A stretch of DNA of 64,000 nucleotides from Macrolepiota albuminosa. Its lineage: Eukaryota; Basidiomycota; Agaricomycetes; Agaricales; Agaricaceae. Both the position numbers and the translations under genes were made by a program. The first letter of the stretch is position 1. Each line of letters opens with the position of its first letter. The DNA lies in the NCBI GenBank assembly GCA_027475525.1, contig JAMWFC010000028.1, forward strand, positions 918,831-982,830. The letters run 5' to 3'. Below the pieces are notes generated by a model that saw nothing but the letters and a program-made list of their open reading frames with translations, ran no database searches and had not been told where the DNA came from. Positions 44,569-55,718 of the stretch are shown here, piece by piece.

Positions 44569-47500
44569 ATGCTACGGACACCTTGTCCGAGGCTGGCTGG
44601 CGATACGCTGGGTTGACGGTCATCCGTCTCTGGTGCGCATTTCGCGCACACGTGGCTGCCACCAGCTCGTTCCACTCTTGCGGCATTCGGGGGTCGTATG
44701 CCCAGTCGTACTCCGGCAGGGGAGCTGGTCGCTCCCATAGGGACCGTGTGTCCCCCTCTACTGAGGCTTCCGCCTCTCGGATGCTGTCTTTCAAGTCTTC
44801 CAACTTGACTCGTGAGGACGTAGGTGGGCATACATCCACTGAGTCCTCCCGTCGTCTCGCCTTTCGATGGCGTTTGTCTGGAGGCCTTGCGCCTCGAATC
44901 TCAGGAGCGATTATTCACTCGTTGCTCCTCTTGGAGGCTTGATACTCCTCCTCGCTCATCATTACCACGTTGTGGTCTGTGCTCAGTCCAGGCATAGCCT
45001 GCACTTCCTCCTCCACATCCTCCACGGCCGGCACTCTGCGCCGGCCAAGTCATGGAGAGTCCTTGCGTTTCTCCGTAGTGCGATGACATCGCAGACGATT
45101 ATCAGTGTCGTCTGCTGTAGCTCGTTTGGCTGGGATCACTTTCCCATTCACTAGTACCTGGCATTGGTCAAAGTCTAGTATGACTTTGTTACGCCGCATG
45201 AATGGTGTTCCCAGTATCATATCGTAGCGATCAAAGTTCGCTACATCCATGTATTCCCGGCTACGTGAGCCCGGCATTTGGACATTCACATTTGTCCCAT
45301 ACTGCACCATGGCTCAGCTCCCTACGGTGCCCAGCTGTAACGCCAATGGCGTATCCAACTCCTGCACGGATATTCCGTACACATGGGCGAACTGGGGCGT
45401 TATGCCCGATGTGGTACTCCCAGAGTCCCATAGGGTCCATGCCTTGTGGCCGTCTACGTCCACATACGAGACCAGGCACTCCTTGTCTGCTCGTTTCAAT
45501 GTAGGGCGCTGCAAAGTGCCCTCTGCACGATGAAGGGTCACCTTTTTCATCCGAACTACGTTATTCCGTTCGGGATCATTTGTGGATGGCCAATCCGTCA
45601 TCGCCGCTAGGCACTCAGAGTCGCTGTCGCAACTGTAATACTCATTGTCGTAGACGTCATCGTATACGTCGACTGTGACGTACTCCTCCCCCTCCACGAC
45701 CACACTCTTGGGCTCGGCGCCCAATGCCTCCTCTGGGGGCTCCTGGTCGTTTGTGGGGTGCTCTGCCTCAGAATCGGCAGATACGTCTCCATCACTCCCA
45801 CTCACGGCTGCAGTATGCGCAGCTCGAAGGTGGGCGTGGGGTGTATACCCCTTTCTCGGGGGTCCTGGCTTCGCAGGGCAGTTGGTAGCGTAGTGGCCTG
45901 GTTGGCCACATGCGAAGCACGTCCCCGACTGCCCCAGTGGGTTGGCCGGCTTGAAGTCCGGCCTTGGTTTAGGACGTTCTCCGTCCAGCGCCCGCTCTGG
46001 GCGTGGGCGGCTCCGCCCTCGGTTCGCAGCAGGGGTTCTGCGTACAACAAACCGCGTGTTGCGGTCACGGTCCAAATCGGTCTTTTTAGCCAGGAAGGTC
46101 CCCACATGCTGACCCCATGAGGGTGTCCCACCAGGCGGTAGTCACCTGGGTCCCCCTTTGTGTCCACTCCAATGTTCATAGTGGTTAGCAGTCTTCAGAG
46201 ACTGCTCATACCGGATGGCATATGCCACAAATTCTTCCACATCGTTGACTTCTGGGGACAATCCGTCCTCACGTATCAAATAGCGGCGCATATCTGCTGG
46301 AATGCCATCCAAGAACGTTTCGAGCATTGTATACCCATCCAGGTATACTGCCATGTTCTGGGCATGGTCATTAAGGGTATCATAGAACCCTTGTACTCCC
46401 AACTTCTCGGTGTACTTGGCAGACTGGAAGTCCCGCCTTGCATCCTGGAGCGTTGAGGGGTGTACAAATCGATCGTACAGTCCTGTAAGGACTCCTTTAA
46501 ACGTCCAGTCATATTGGACACGGTTGACGTGCAGTACTGCCCGTCGAAACCAACCCATGGCCTCTCCGGCCAAGAACTCAGGCAGAACAAAGATTCGTTC
46601 TCGTTCCATACGGTCACCTCCGTATAAGCACATGGCAAGATGGGTGCATACATCCATCGCCCAATCTTCCAGGTCGCTGAACTTGGACACGCCTGTATAG
46701 GCGCGAATGTGCCTACTGTCTGCTTTACGCAGCTTCACTCCGTCTGGTAACCATAAGGTTACGCCCAGGGCATCATTGACTACTTGATGCAGGCGATCAT
46801 GCATGGCTTCACAATGCATACGAATGGCCTCCCGCTGACCCAGGGATCTAGTCGCCAAATCAGCGGCATGGGGAAGTGACTTCCCCTGTCCACCTTGTGG
46901 AGGACGTCCTGAGCCTCCTCAACTGTGGGCATAATTGCCCTTGTCTCGAGGAATCGACCTAGGGCCGTCGTCCCGGCTGTTACCAGGGACATCACATCTT
47001 GTGGCGCCATCTCGATCGAGGAAGTCTCCTCGATCATGATTGTTGCGCCGCCCTGGACCTGGAGAAGCTTGATTCTCCTGATCCTGCATGACGAATTGAC
47101 GACGCATCTCGTCAATGGGCTTAGTGCCCTTGAATACGATGCCCTGATTGTTGATGAGGGACTGTCCCTTTGTCCTGAGGTCGCCATTGCGCATACGTTG
47201 ATACGCGACTCTGTCGCTCAACGTTTCGGCCATGGGCACATGCGGCATCACGGATGCCTCGCTTTCCACTTTGAGCACAGTGCTATCGTGCCCATCCGGA
47301 CCTGACATATCTGTCCTACGGTCATGGTTACACATGTGCGGGGGCTCCTCACACCATCCTTGTCCTGCTGGAGTATAAAAAGTACTCACTGGTCTTACTT
47401 TGGGCACTTCTTGCGCCCGTGCTAGTGCCTCCACTAGCTCGATTCCGACGTCTTGATTGCGTTGTGCCGAGCATTCCTCGGACATGTGGCTCCAGGGGGT

Positions 47501-48361
47501 TGAGACCCCCGATTGCTGTGTGGCCTTACGCTGCACATACATTTGCAGCTCCATAGTGAGCACTCTCACCATCAAATCAGTATATTTCGTACTGAATACA
47601 TTGGGCACTTCGTGCCCTTGTCGCCTAAGTGCTACTATATGGGCTGACGCGTAGCGCTCGAGTCGCGCTTGGGTGGTGTATTTCATCACCTCTGGGTGCA
47701 AGTCCCAGAACACCCGCAAGCGCACGGTGTACGCGGTTTTCAGCCGCTGTTCCTCTGCTCCGACATCGTCGTCACTTGACGACTCCATCACCTCCTCTGG
47801 AAGCTCTACAACCTCCGGAGCTTCCTCCACTGCTGGTGTGCGCGGAAATCGATCTTCTGCGCGGTATCCTTCAGGCCTTGCAGCCTCCCCCGGTACCTCT
47901 TCTAAGCAGCCTTCCACTACTTTAGAAGGCATTGGACCCGCTGTGGACCGCCTGGTCCCACTGCCCCGGCTCGCGGTGAGGGTTCTCCCAGTCCGTACGG
48001 ACGACTCGGCGTCTCCTGGGGCGCCATAGGCGCCGGTTGACTGTCGGCCATCCTGCGGGGGTCCTTTGGACGCCAATCGGCTAGACCGTCGCGGTCCTCC
48101 CGGCAACTGCGTAACTAGGGGTGTTAATCCCCCGGGCATTTTGTCTTGGAGGCGTTGCGGGCCGTCCTGCTGTGAGCTTTCAGCTCTCCGGGCCTCGCTC
48201 TCATACCTGGCCAGGTTGGTACTCTGACCTCAGTCTCGAGCCTTGGGTCTTACCTGACCCGCATTGGACGCTGACGCGTCCTGGGTGTCTGCTGGGTCTC
48301 CCCGTAGGTCGTGGGCATTTCGCCCGCCGTCAGTGGGCGCTGCAGGTATGGGATTACTCAT
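44569..48361 (-). pseudogene. Element B: gag and aspartic protease
   Basis: One continuous minus-strand frame from ATG 48,361 (MSNPIPAAPTDGG) to the insertion of the 11.58-kb element at 44,569, broken only by six TGA codons (about 48,228; 46,919; 46,142; 45,314; 45,050; about 44,944), each compatible with a mutated CGA. Domains in order: Arg/Glu-rich N-terminus, capsid-like gag (46,858-46,200), zinc knuckle CFACGQPGHYATNC (about 45,905), protease with LWDSGSTTSG and MILGTPFM, then a linker to the RT found at 32,987. The single frame shows that this gypsy makes one gag-pol polyprotein. Confidence 0.85.
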
Positions 48362-48492
48362 TGATCCCCTGTTTGAAATTTGCACGGTGTGGCTGTGCAA
48401 GAAGCTCGAGAAGCTGATAGAGTTCTGTCAACAAACTCAACGACTGACGTCGGATGCTAGGCAATAGATCCTAGCTGGCGGATTCAAAAAAA

Positions 48493-48728
48493 TGTAACGA
48501 AATTACAGAGATTGTGAGAGCTTAGGTTCACACTGCACAGAATCAGACCAGTCCGGTCTATTGACTATGTAGTATCAACACAAAAATAAGCTGCTTTGTA
48601 AGCAGCTGGTAAACTAATTTATATAATAATGTAAATTAATATTATATTATAATAAATATAATATAATAGTATCTACTGTAAGGTAAGTAAAGCTATGTGG
48701 CCAACGCCACATAGCGGACTACGCTACA
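48493..48728. repeat. LTR-like block, 236 bp, with two strong hairpins
   Basis: TGTAACGAAATT to GACTACGCTACA, with TGTA/TACA inverted ends. It lies 132 bp upstream of the gag start of element B, so it can be that element's 5' LTR read on the minus strand. In the plus direction a TGGTGACCTCGAAG site follows after two bases, as a primer-binding site would. It has a perfect 10-bp-stem hairpin (48,692-48,715) and an AAGCAGCT hairpin near 48,595. Confidence 0.6.
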
Positions 48729-48730
48729 GG

Positions 48731-48745
48731 TGGTGACCTCGAAGA
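48731..48745 (+). promoter_or_regulatory. Possible primer-binding site
   Basis: TGGTGACCTCGAAGA, two bases after the 236-bp block; begins TGG as tRNA-primed sites do. Confidence 0.4.
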
Positions 48746-48753
48746 ATCGTCAC

Positions 48754-50465
48754 ATGCCTGAAAAAGGCAAAGCACCCGTGGCCTCCTTATCCGACGAGAG
48801 CGACTATGGAGAGTTGAGCTCGGAGCATGAGGAGGAGGCAGAGGAAGGGGAATCGGCAGTGGACCGATTCCAGCGAGTATTGCGCAATAAGCGCATTGCA
48901 AAAAAGAAGGCGATTTGCGCTAAAGAGCTGCGGGCCCTCAAGCAGAGGTCCGAGGATGAGTTCTCGGGGAGAATCCCCAATGGATTGGGAGTAAAGGTGT
49001 GGGGACCGCTCGATATCGAGCGAACAAATTCATGCTTCAGGGGAGCACTCAGCCACTGCACGTATTATTTGTACCATTCAAATACCGTGCTGTTGGGAGC
49101 CGAGGCCAACCGGGCAGCAGCATATGAGTTTTCGTCTGGGCACTGTGCTGGCATTCTGGCCAGCGTTGTTTACAAGTATTCCCCTCGCGGCCTGCCACAC
49201 ACGCCATTAGAGCTGGATTGGCTCTACAAATATTATTCGAACGAGCATGCTCCCCGTCGCGAACGGGTTACTGCCTATCTCCTCATCACGGAGCTTCAGA
49301 TGTTCGCCCAGCGAACCAATGAGTCACTACATGACCAAACAATGATGCTCCTGATGAAGGACCCTCGCTATCAAAACCTCGTCAACCCAGCCCAGGGGAC
49401 AGACGACCTTGCGCTCGTCGAGCGCCGACACATTCCGGGGCGCTTTCTGCACACGAAGGACGACGGATCAACCGCGCTGCGCGTAATGCGTGCCCAAGAC
49501 CCTTCCACTCCGTTCAACCTGGACCAGCTTGCACAGTACGCGCTGATCTTTGGTCGTCCGGGGTTGGAAAACACGTATCAAGGCATTGCAGTCGACCATG
49601 CCTTATGCACTGGCGAACCCTCTTCGGGTTCGCCTTGTGCCGAGCCCTTTGTGCTAACAGTGCAGCCAAGCCCGTGATCGTGCGGTGCATGACCCTTGTC
49701 ATGGCCCGCCCGGGTCTTTACCATGAGGCTATCGCCTCCTATGATGCCATGTTCCCAGACCAGCTGTTCGAGCCCCAGAGAGGGCACCAGCTGGAACTTC
49801 ATCCCGTGCACATCCCAGATGACTTTGCACAGAACTTTTCCGATGACAACGTGTTACGCGTCTTATTGCACAACCGGATACCTGCCGACTGGGTGGACCA
49901 CGCCTACACATACGGAGTGGTCTTCCTGGAGCAGCAATTCCACGCCCCTACAATGTTTATGGACATCTTCCGCAAAATCGACGATGAGCGCATGGAGCGC
50001 TTGAATAGATACAGCACCCCTCCCGCAATCCCACAATGGGATGGATGGCAGGAGATGACCGAAGACGATCATTATCGTCTCATGTTCAAGCACAACGAGA
50101 AAAGTCGTCTCCCCGAAAACCCCGAGGCCAATGGCCTCTACTATCTCATTGGCATAGACCCAAACCAGGTCTGCCTCCTAAAACGCACGGCAGCGCATGA
50201 CCTGCCCACCTCTGACATGGACCCAGGCCAGGTCAATCTCCTGTCACGCACAGCAGAGCAGGGTACGCTCTCCACCACAGCTTTAGCGATTAACGTCGCA
50301 CTAACAGAGCCTATGGTGGTAGACATGCCTGCAGTAGAGGGGCCTATAACCCCACCGAGGACGGAATCGGCGCCTCCCCCTCCCGCAATTAACGTCGCAC
50401 TGGAGGAGGAGGCAATGGTGACTGAGACGGGCATGGTTGCGGGAGCATTGTCATCCGGGTCCTAG
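48754..50465 (+). pseudogene. Unknown sense gene between a primer-like site and a polypurine tract
   Basis: ATG at 48,754 (MPEKGKAPVASLSDESDYGE). The frame is open to 49,677, then a shift near 49,640 leads to a second frame open to 50,465. The N-terminus is acidic with a basic patch (KRIAKKKAI), the middle is helical (TAYLLITELQMFAQRTNE) with weak likeness to the N-terminal gag part of element B (VLTMELQMYVQR), and the end has two AINVAL repeats with acidic residues. No enzyme motif. It may be a gag-like gene of a non-autonomous LTR element. Codon use is GC-rich like the young gypsies. Confidence 0.45.
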
Positions 50466-50820
50466 ACCCATGTATACATTATTGTGTATGTACTTCCGAG
50501 TATCTCACTCGAACCATTTCAGCTGATACGCACTCTAGAGTCGCGTGTAGATACAGTGGACCCAGAGGAGGGGTCACTCTTTTTTTTGTTTTTTATTACT
50601 TGCTCTACATATACATTTTTTTTTATCTACTGCTGGCGCAACCTGCGCCCTTGTCTGATAAGGACTGCTTCCTATTGTGTCCAGACGACACATTTCCAGT
50701 GCGCATAAATGCTAACGCCTTGCAGCCATGCCATACACGTGTATTCATCCATTGTTTGCACTACCATGCATCTTTCATTTCGCTCTACCTCCCTTTCTAA
50801 AGACCGAGTAGTCGGTCTCA
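50466..50820. other. 3' region of the unknown gene, pyrimidine-rich
   Basis: T-rich runs (50,579-50,600 and 50,627-50,637) and no other gene. It leads to a polypurine tract. Confidence 0.4.
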
Positions 50821-50822
50821 TT

Positions 50823-51004
50823 GGGGGGTATGTAACGGAGTCATCCGTGTTCTTAGCGTCAACGATGCTATAATCATTTAGTAGAGTATTACGTAAGACA
50901 ACATCTTGTTTTCACTCTAAGTACTAGTCAAATCCGATACTGCGGTCTGATTTAGCACTTGTGTGATACACACAAGATAGTTCTAACCCGTAACTCCGGT
51001 TACA
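50823..51004 (+). repeat. Polypurine tract and short LTR-like block (174 bp)
   Basis: GGGGGGTA (50,823-50,830) is followed by TGTAACGGAGT (50,831) and closes with ACTCCGGTTACA (51,004), an inverted pair of about 11 bp. This looks like the 3' LTR of a plus-strand element, but it does not match the 236-bp block at 48,493 beyond TGTAACG. Confidence 0.5.
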
Positions 51005-51210
51005 ATCATTTAGATGCATTTTGTTGTTAGCATATTTCCCTTGCCACAACTATTACCGATCTTTATCAAAATTTGCCATTCAACTTATTTCTGACTTGTT
51101 TTCTGGGAACTGCTCAGGACTTCTTCAAGACTTAGCATGCCCAATGCATTTTTATACAGGTCAGTAGCCGTAAACTGTATCTGCTACTGATATACTTTTG
51201 GGCATTATTA
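51005..51210 (+). repeat. Partial LTR of the 11.58-kb gypsy family
   Basis: Matches the last part of 53,878-54,812 in reverse complement, including TTTTCTGGGAACTGCTCAGG and the end TTTGGGCATTATTA. CpG-poor and old. Confidence 0.7.
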
Positions 51211-53877
51211 CTAGGCCTGTCACCAACTGAGCTGCTTGGTCATGGTGAAGTACTAAAGGTTGTTGTCAGAGAACTCCTCATTTCTTCCTTCCTTTACTCT
51301 CCTTTCATTCATTTCCTTATTCCTTCTATCATTTTCTCATTTTGCTGTTTCTATTCTTTCAACACTATCTGTTAGTACTATTCTCAGCCTTTGAGGTGCT
51401 CTAATTTTTTAGCTATCATTCAGACAAGTATGGGCCCTTCAGCACCACTTTCAGACCACTTATATAAGCCAGAGTTTGCTTTTCTGACTTCCAAAGTCCG
51501 GAGTTTTCCTGCCTTGTTTGTATAGTTATTTATTTAGGCAATTTTTGAGTTTTTAAGGTTTTGTTGTATTGTATAGTTGTTTTCTATGCTTCAGAGGCTC
51601 CAAAAGCATCTAACCTGGCATAGAGAATCCCTAGACCTGTTTTCTTTAGATCTTCCTCTGCCAGGTGAGTAGTTATTATGATATTGTCAGTATATACTCT
51701 AATACACTTTGGATCTCCCTCTGCCAGCTGTGTGACTGAGCCACAGCCTCTAGAGGTTGCCCTTATGGTTGTTGTGATCTAAGTAGACCTGAATCTGATG
51801 CTAGGCCCCTTTGACATTGGCTCACTACTGCTTGAAGGCTTCAACAATGGCAAGAAGTTCCTTGTTGTAGATGTCATAGTTGAGCTCAGCATCAATCATG
51901 GACCAAGTGTAGAAGACAACCAGCCAGGATTTCCCACTATTGGATTCTATTTGTGAGAAGATCCTGGTAATGGCATAGTCAGAGATCACACTTCAGGATA
52001 ATCAGGAGGGTGGGATTGTAATGCTGGAGTATGGAAGCAGCTGTAAAGGCCTGCTTCAGCAGATTAAAGACACTTTGGTACTTACTATCCTAGTTTTATG
52101 CAATGTCCTTGCATGTAAGCCAGTTGAGGGATTTCATGATGCTGGAGTAGTTGTCTATGAATCTTTGGTAGAAATTAGCAAAATTCAGGAAAGAGTGTAC
52201 TTCTTTAACATTCTGAGGTTGCAGCTAGTTAATGATGGCTTCAACCTTGTGGAGGTCTATGCAGATGCTGTTCAGGAGCACAATGACATCAAGATACTCA
52301 ACTTCCTCAGTGTAGAACAAGCACTTCTTGGGCTTGGTGTAGAGGTTGTGCTTCTGGAGGTGCTCCAAGACTTGCCAGACATGCTTTTGGTGACCTTTCT
52401 TCAAGTTGGAGTAGATGAGGATGTTGTCCAGGTAGACAATGATGAAGACATTACTTATGTTGTGGAAGATGTTGTTTATGAAGTATTGGAACATGGTGGA
52501 GGAGTTAGTTATTCCAAAAGGCATTACAAAGTACTCAAACAAACTATACTACATGCAGAACATGGTCTTCCACTTGTGTCCTGGAGCAATGCAGACAGTG
52601 TAGTAACCAGAGCAGAAGTCAACTTTTATGTAAACCTTGGCACTGCAGAGTTGATCAACCAGATTGCCAATGAGCAGGAGTAAATAGCAGTTTTTCTTGG
52701 TGATTTTATTGAGTTCTCAGTAGTTGATACAAAGTTAGAGCAAACTGTCCTTCTTCTTGACAAATAGGACTGGAGCTTTAGTGGCGGAGGCCAAAGGGCA
52801 GATAAAACTCTTTCCAAGCATTCTATTGAGGTAGTCTTTGAGAGCATGGAGTTTGATTTCCAACATGTTGTATACTTTGCTAAAAAGCAGGGAGGCCTCT
52901 TCTTTGAGGTTGATTGTATAGTTGTAGAGGTAGTGAGATGAGATCTTCTTGGTGTCTCTTTCAAAGAACACATTAGCAAATTCATAGTACTTCAGAGAAA
53001 CTACTTCTTGTAAAATCTGTTTCTTAGTTTTTTTCTCTAGAAGAATAGTACCTGTCTGTAAATGTTCTTCTAGGCAAGAGAGAGAGGTGTGTAACTGGAA
53101 TGTGGAGGTCTCTTCTTGCATGAAGCAGGCAAAGGAGGCAGCTCCAATGATCTTGATATTGAGTGCCTCTAGATCAATCAGGAATGTCAGTCCACAATTT
53201 GGAATAGGAGTGACATATGTTCAAAACCAGTTTGGGTAATTTGGCCCCTTGTACTTGCTTCAAGGAATGTTGAGTGGTTAATCAGGAATTTTGCAGACTT
53301 GGGCAGATGTCAGGGGTGCAGTTGAGGGTGTCTGGCTAAGAGGCATAGAGTTTGTTCTGGTCACTAGGGTTGTGGGTATTGAGTCACTTCTGAGAGCCTA
53401 GAAGTGCACAGCAGTTGTTGGGTAATCTTCAGGCTCTGGAAACATCATGGTCAGTGCCTCCAGTTGATGTCAGAATTTATATCCCATAGCCAGAGTAGTC
53501 TCAATATGAGCAGGGTCAAGTTGTGAAGTTGCATGATCAAGAAGTTTAACATGAATTTGAAGCTGTTGTCCAGGGTCACTTGTCCTAAGTGAGACCTTTT
53601 GATAGAGCCAGAAGAGGAGGGGGTGCTGCCAAGCTGTTGCAGCTTTAGAAGTTGTTTGAAGAGGTCATGAAGAAGGTCAAGGGCATTGCTGATGAAGACT
53701 TCAGTGGTTCTACTGTTAATGAGGGTCAATAGAGGTTTTGTGGTGCTGTCCAACCTGGCATTGATGACAAAGGACTGCAACAAGCAAAACTGAAGCCTGG
53801 GGACTCATGTGGCTTCATCTGAGAGGTCTTTTGGAATTGGATTGGGGCTTGGAAGATTGGAAATGTCAAAGAGGAGC
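51211..53877 (-). pseudogene. Gypsy fossil D: protease, RT, RNase H
   Basis: Minus strand: protease (53,783-53,451, LTLINSRTTEVFISNALDL, from an original DSGA), RT (53,121-52,225, SFICPLASATKAPVLFVKKKD, FEYFVMPFGITNSSTMFQYF, catalytic VYLDNILIYSN with DD changed to DN), and RNase H (AELNYDIYNKELLAIVEAF region near 51,850, in broken frames). It goes on across the solo LTR (51,264-51,767) as YFTMTKQLSW. Strongly CpG-depleted. A long plus-strand open frame here is only its shadow. Confidence 0.8.
51264..51767 (+). repeat. Solo LTR of the TGTCAG family, target duplication GTTGT
   Basis: 504 bp, TGTCAGAGAACTCC to CCTTATG (mutated from CCTTACA). GTTGT lies on both sides (51,259-51,263 and 51,768-51,772). 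With the LTR and one GTTGT left out, the RNase H reading of fossil D continues across the site, which confirms the insertion. Confidence 0.9.
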
Positions 53878-54812
53878 TGTAATGCCCAAAAGTAAATCAG
53901 TAGCAGATACAGTTTACAGCTACTGACCTGTATAATAATGTATTGGGCATGCTAAGGAGTGAGGAAGTCTTGGGCAGTTCTCAGAGAACAAGTCGGAAAT
54001 GAGTTGAATGGCAAGATTTGGTGAAGGTTAGTAATAAGAGTCAGCAAGAATGTGCAGTAAGGATAGAGCTGCAAACTGCAAAGTGCATCTAAGAATAAAA
54101 AGGAGCAAATATGAGCAAGTGTGGCAAGAAATGTGGCAAGGACACTAGAGGCTTAGTGACAACTAAGCTGTGTGATGCCAGCCAAATATGCAAGGTGCAT
54201 AAGTTCTGTAGACATAACTGTAGCAAGTAGGCTAAGGGTGTTCAGACAGTTGGCGACTATGAACTTAGTCAGCTTAAAAGAAATCTGAACTTTGAGATGA
54301 ACTGAGGGGTATAAACTGGGATACTCTGTTCTGAGGTAACTAGTGACAACAATAAATATTTATAGTGAGAAATAAGTTTCCCATTGCCAAGTAGCTAAGA
54401 GTTGCCAAAGGGCAGTGAACTGTAAGTAATGTAATTCAACATCATGCATTAAACTAGAAATTAAGAAATGAAGCAAGAAAGTTGTCCGTCTGACTAAGAG
54501 AAGGGCACCAGAGTAAACATTAGGCTATCTATTATGAGTAAATAGCATTATTTCTATTTTATAAGCACTATTATTGGCTAGCTGTGCCATGTGCTGATTG
54601 ATTGATGCTACCTGTCAATGCTTGCTGGCAGCATGATGCCAGCTACCACCAGCGCTATTACTGATCAGATCCATTGCTTGCTGTGCATGGCTATTGAATA
54701 AGGCCTAAAATAAATAAATTGTATGTGCCAAGTTTGGAACATGTGTGGCAAGGTATCTGAAGCTAATGCTGAGCATGCCATTGATGTGTCTAATCTGTGT
54801 GGGGTTCTATCA
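53878..54812 (-). repeat. Old solo LTR of the 11.58-kb gypsy family
   Basis: Complement begins TGATAGAACCCCACACAG and ends TTTGGGCATTACA; about 935 bp, the same length as the young LTRs (937 bp). Almost all CpG has been lost compared with 32,988-33,924. Target duplication unclear. Confidence 0.75.
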
Positions 54813-55339
54813 GCTGTTGGTCATTAGTTGTCAGCTTCTAATTCAAGTGGAGGGTGAGGTGTTGTCAGTCAATGCAGAAGTTATTGTCTCAAAGCCAGAG
54901 GAGCCTCAGGATTAAGAGTGTAGAGAGGTGGAGTTTGGTTACCAGCAATCAAAGAGTGTGAGTTTGTCTGTTGGCAAAGATAATAGGCATATGCACAAAG
55001 TGAATTATATCCTCTGCTGTAGAGGCATCTCTATTAAAGAGGCAGAGCCAGATAGAGACCAGAAGGCATTGAGCTGATTCCCAGGCAGAAAAAGACCATG
55101 CTTCATCAATGAAGTTGTCTATAGCACCACTGTTGACAAGAATGTTGAAGGAGTCTCTGGAAGGGATGATGCAAGTTTTTAAAAGAAGGAAATGCAAGGA
55201 GTGGAAGGGTAGATAAGCCATGAAGGTGTTCTGTGCAAGTGCCATTGTGCAAAGGTGAGTAACCAGGGTAGAGAAGATGTCAGAGTCAATTCTGAATAGA
55301 ATGGTGGCACATGCATTGAATAGAAGAAAAAAGAGATGA
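54813..55339 (-). pseudogene. Gypsy fossil E: protease region
   Basis: Minus strand FNILVNSGAIDNFIDEAWSF (from an original DSGA active site), IIFANRQTHTL and VTKLHLSTLLILRLLWL. It is a second, different protease, so it belongs to another gypsy than fossil D. Confidence 0.7.
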
Positions 55340-55718
55340 ATAGAATGGTGGCACTGAAACATGCATCACCAAAATAGAAAATGGAACAACAAATTAAGTC
55401 AGAAATGCTGAGAGGTCAAGAGCAAAAAGTCATATGATCTGGTTGTCTGTGCACTGGAAAATTAGTATTACTAGTCCAAGTAGAGTAGAGAATAATTAGA
55501 CAATTGATAGGCAAAGGCTTGATAGTTCTTAGAGAATGAATTACTTAGGCTAAAGTTTATTAAGACTCTCTGCTTTTCAGAATATTAGATATTCTGAGAA
55601 GCATTCAAACCTTCAACACATCAAGTACATTGCTAAAAAGCAGTGTAGATTAGAGAAGACTTTCTAAGACCACCTATAAGCCTCAGAACTATAGTAATAA
55701 TTGTTCTTAAGTACTACA
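55340..55718 (+). repeat. Truncated LTR, family of 627-1,547
   Basis: AGAATGGTGGCACTGAAACA onwards matches about 1,115-1,547 with many transitions; it ends TACTACA. The TATA box of the better copy is destroyed here. Confidence 0.7.

Noticed and set aside
52021..52683. 220-codon plus-strand open frame
   Set aside because: It is the reverse strand of the RT of gypsy fossil D, which has clear RT motifs on the minus strand.
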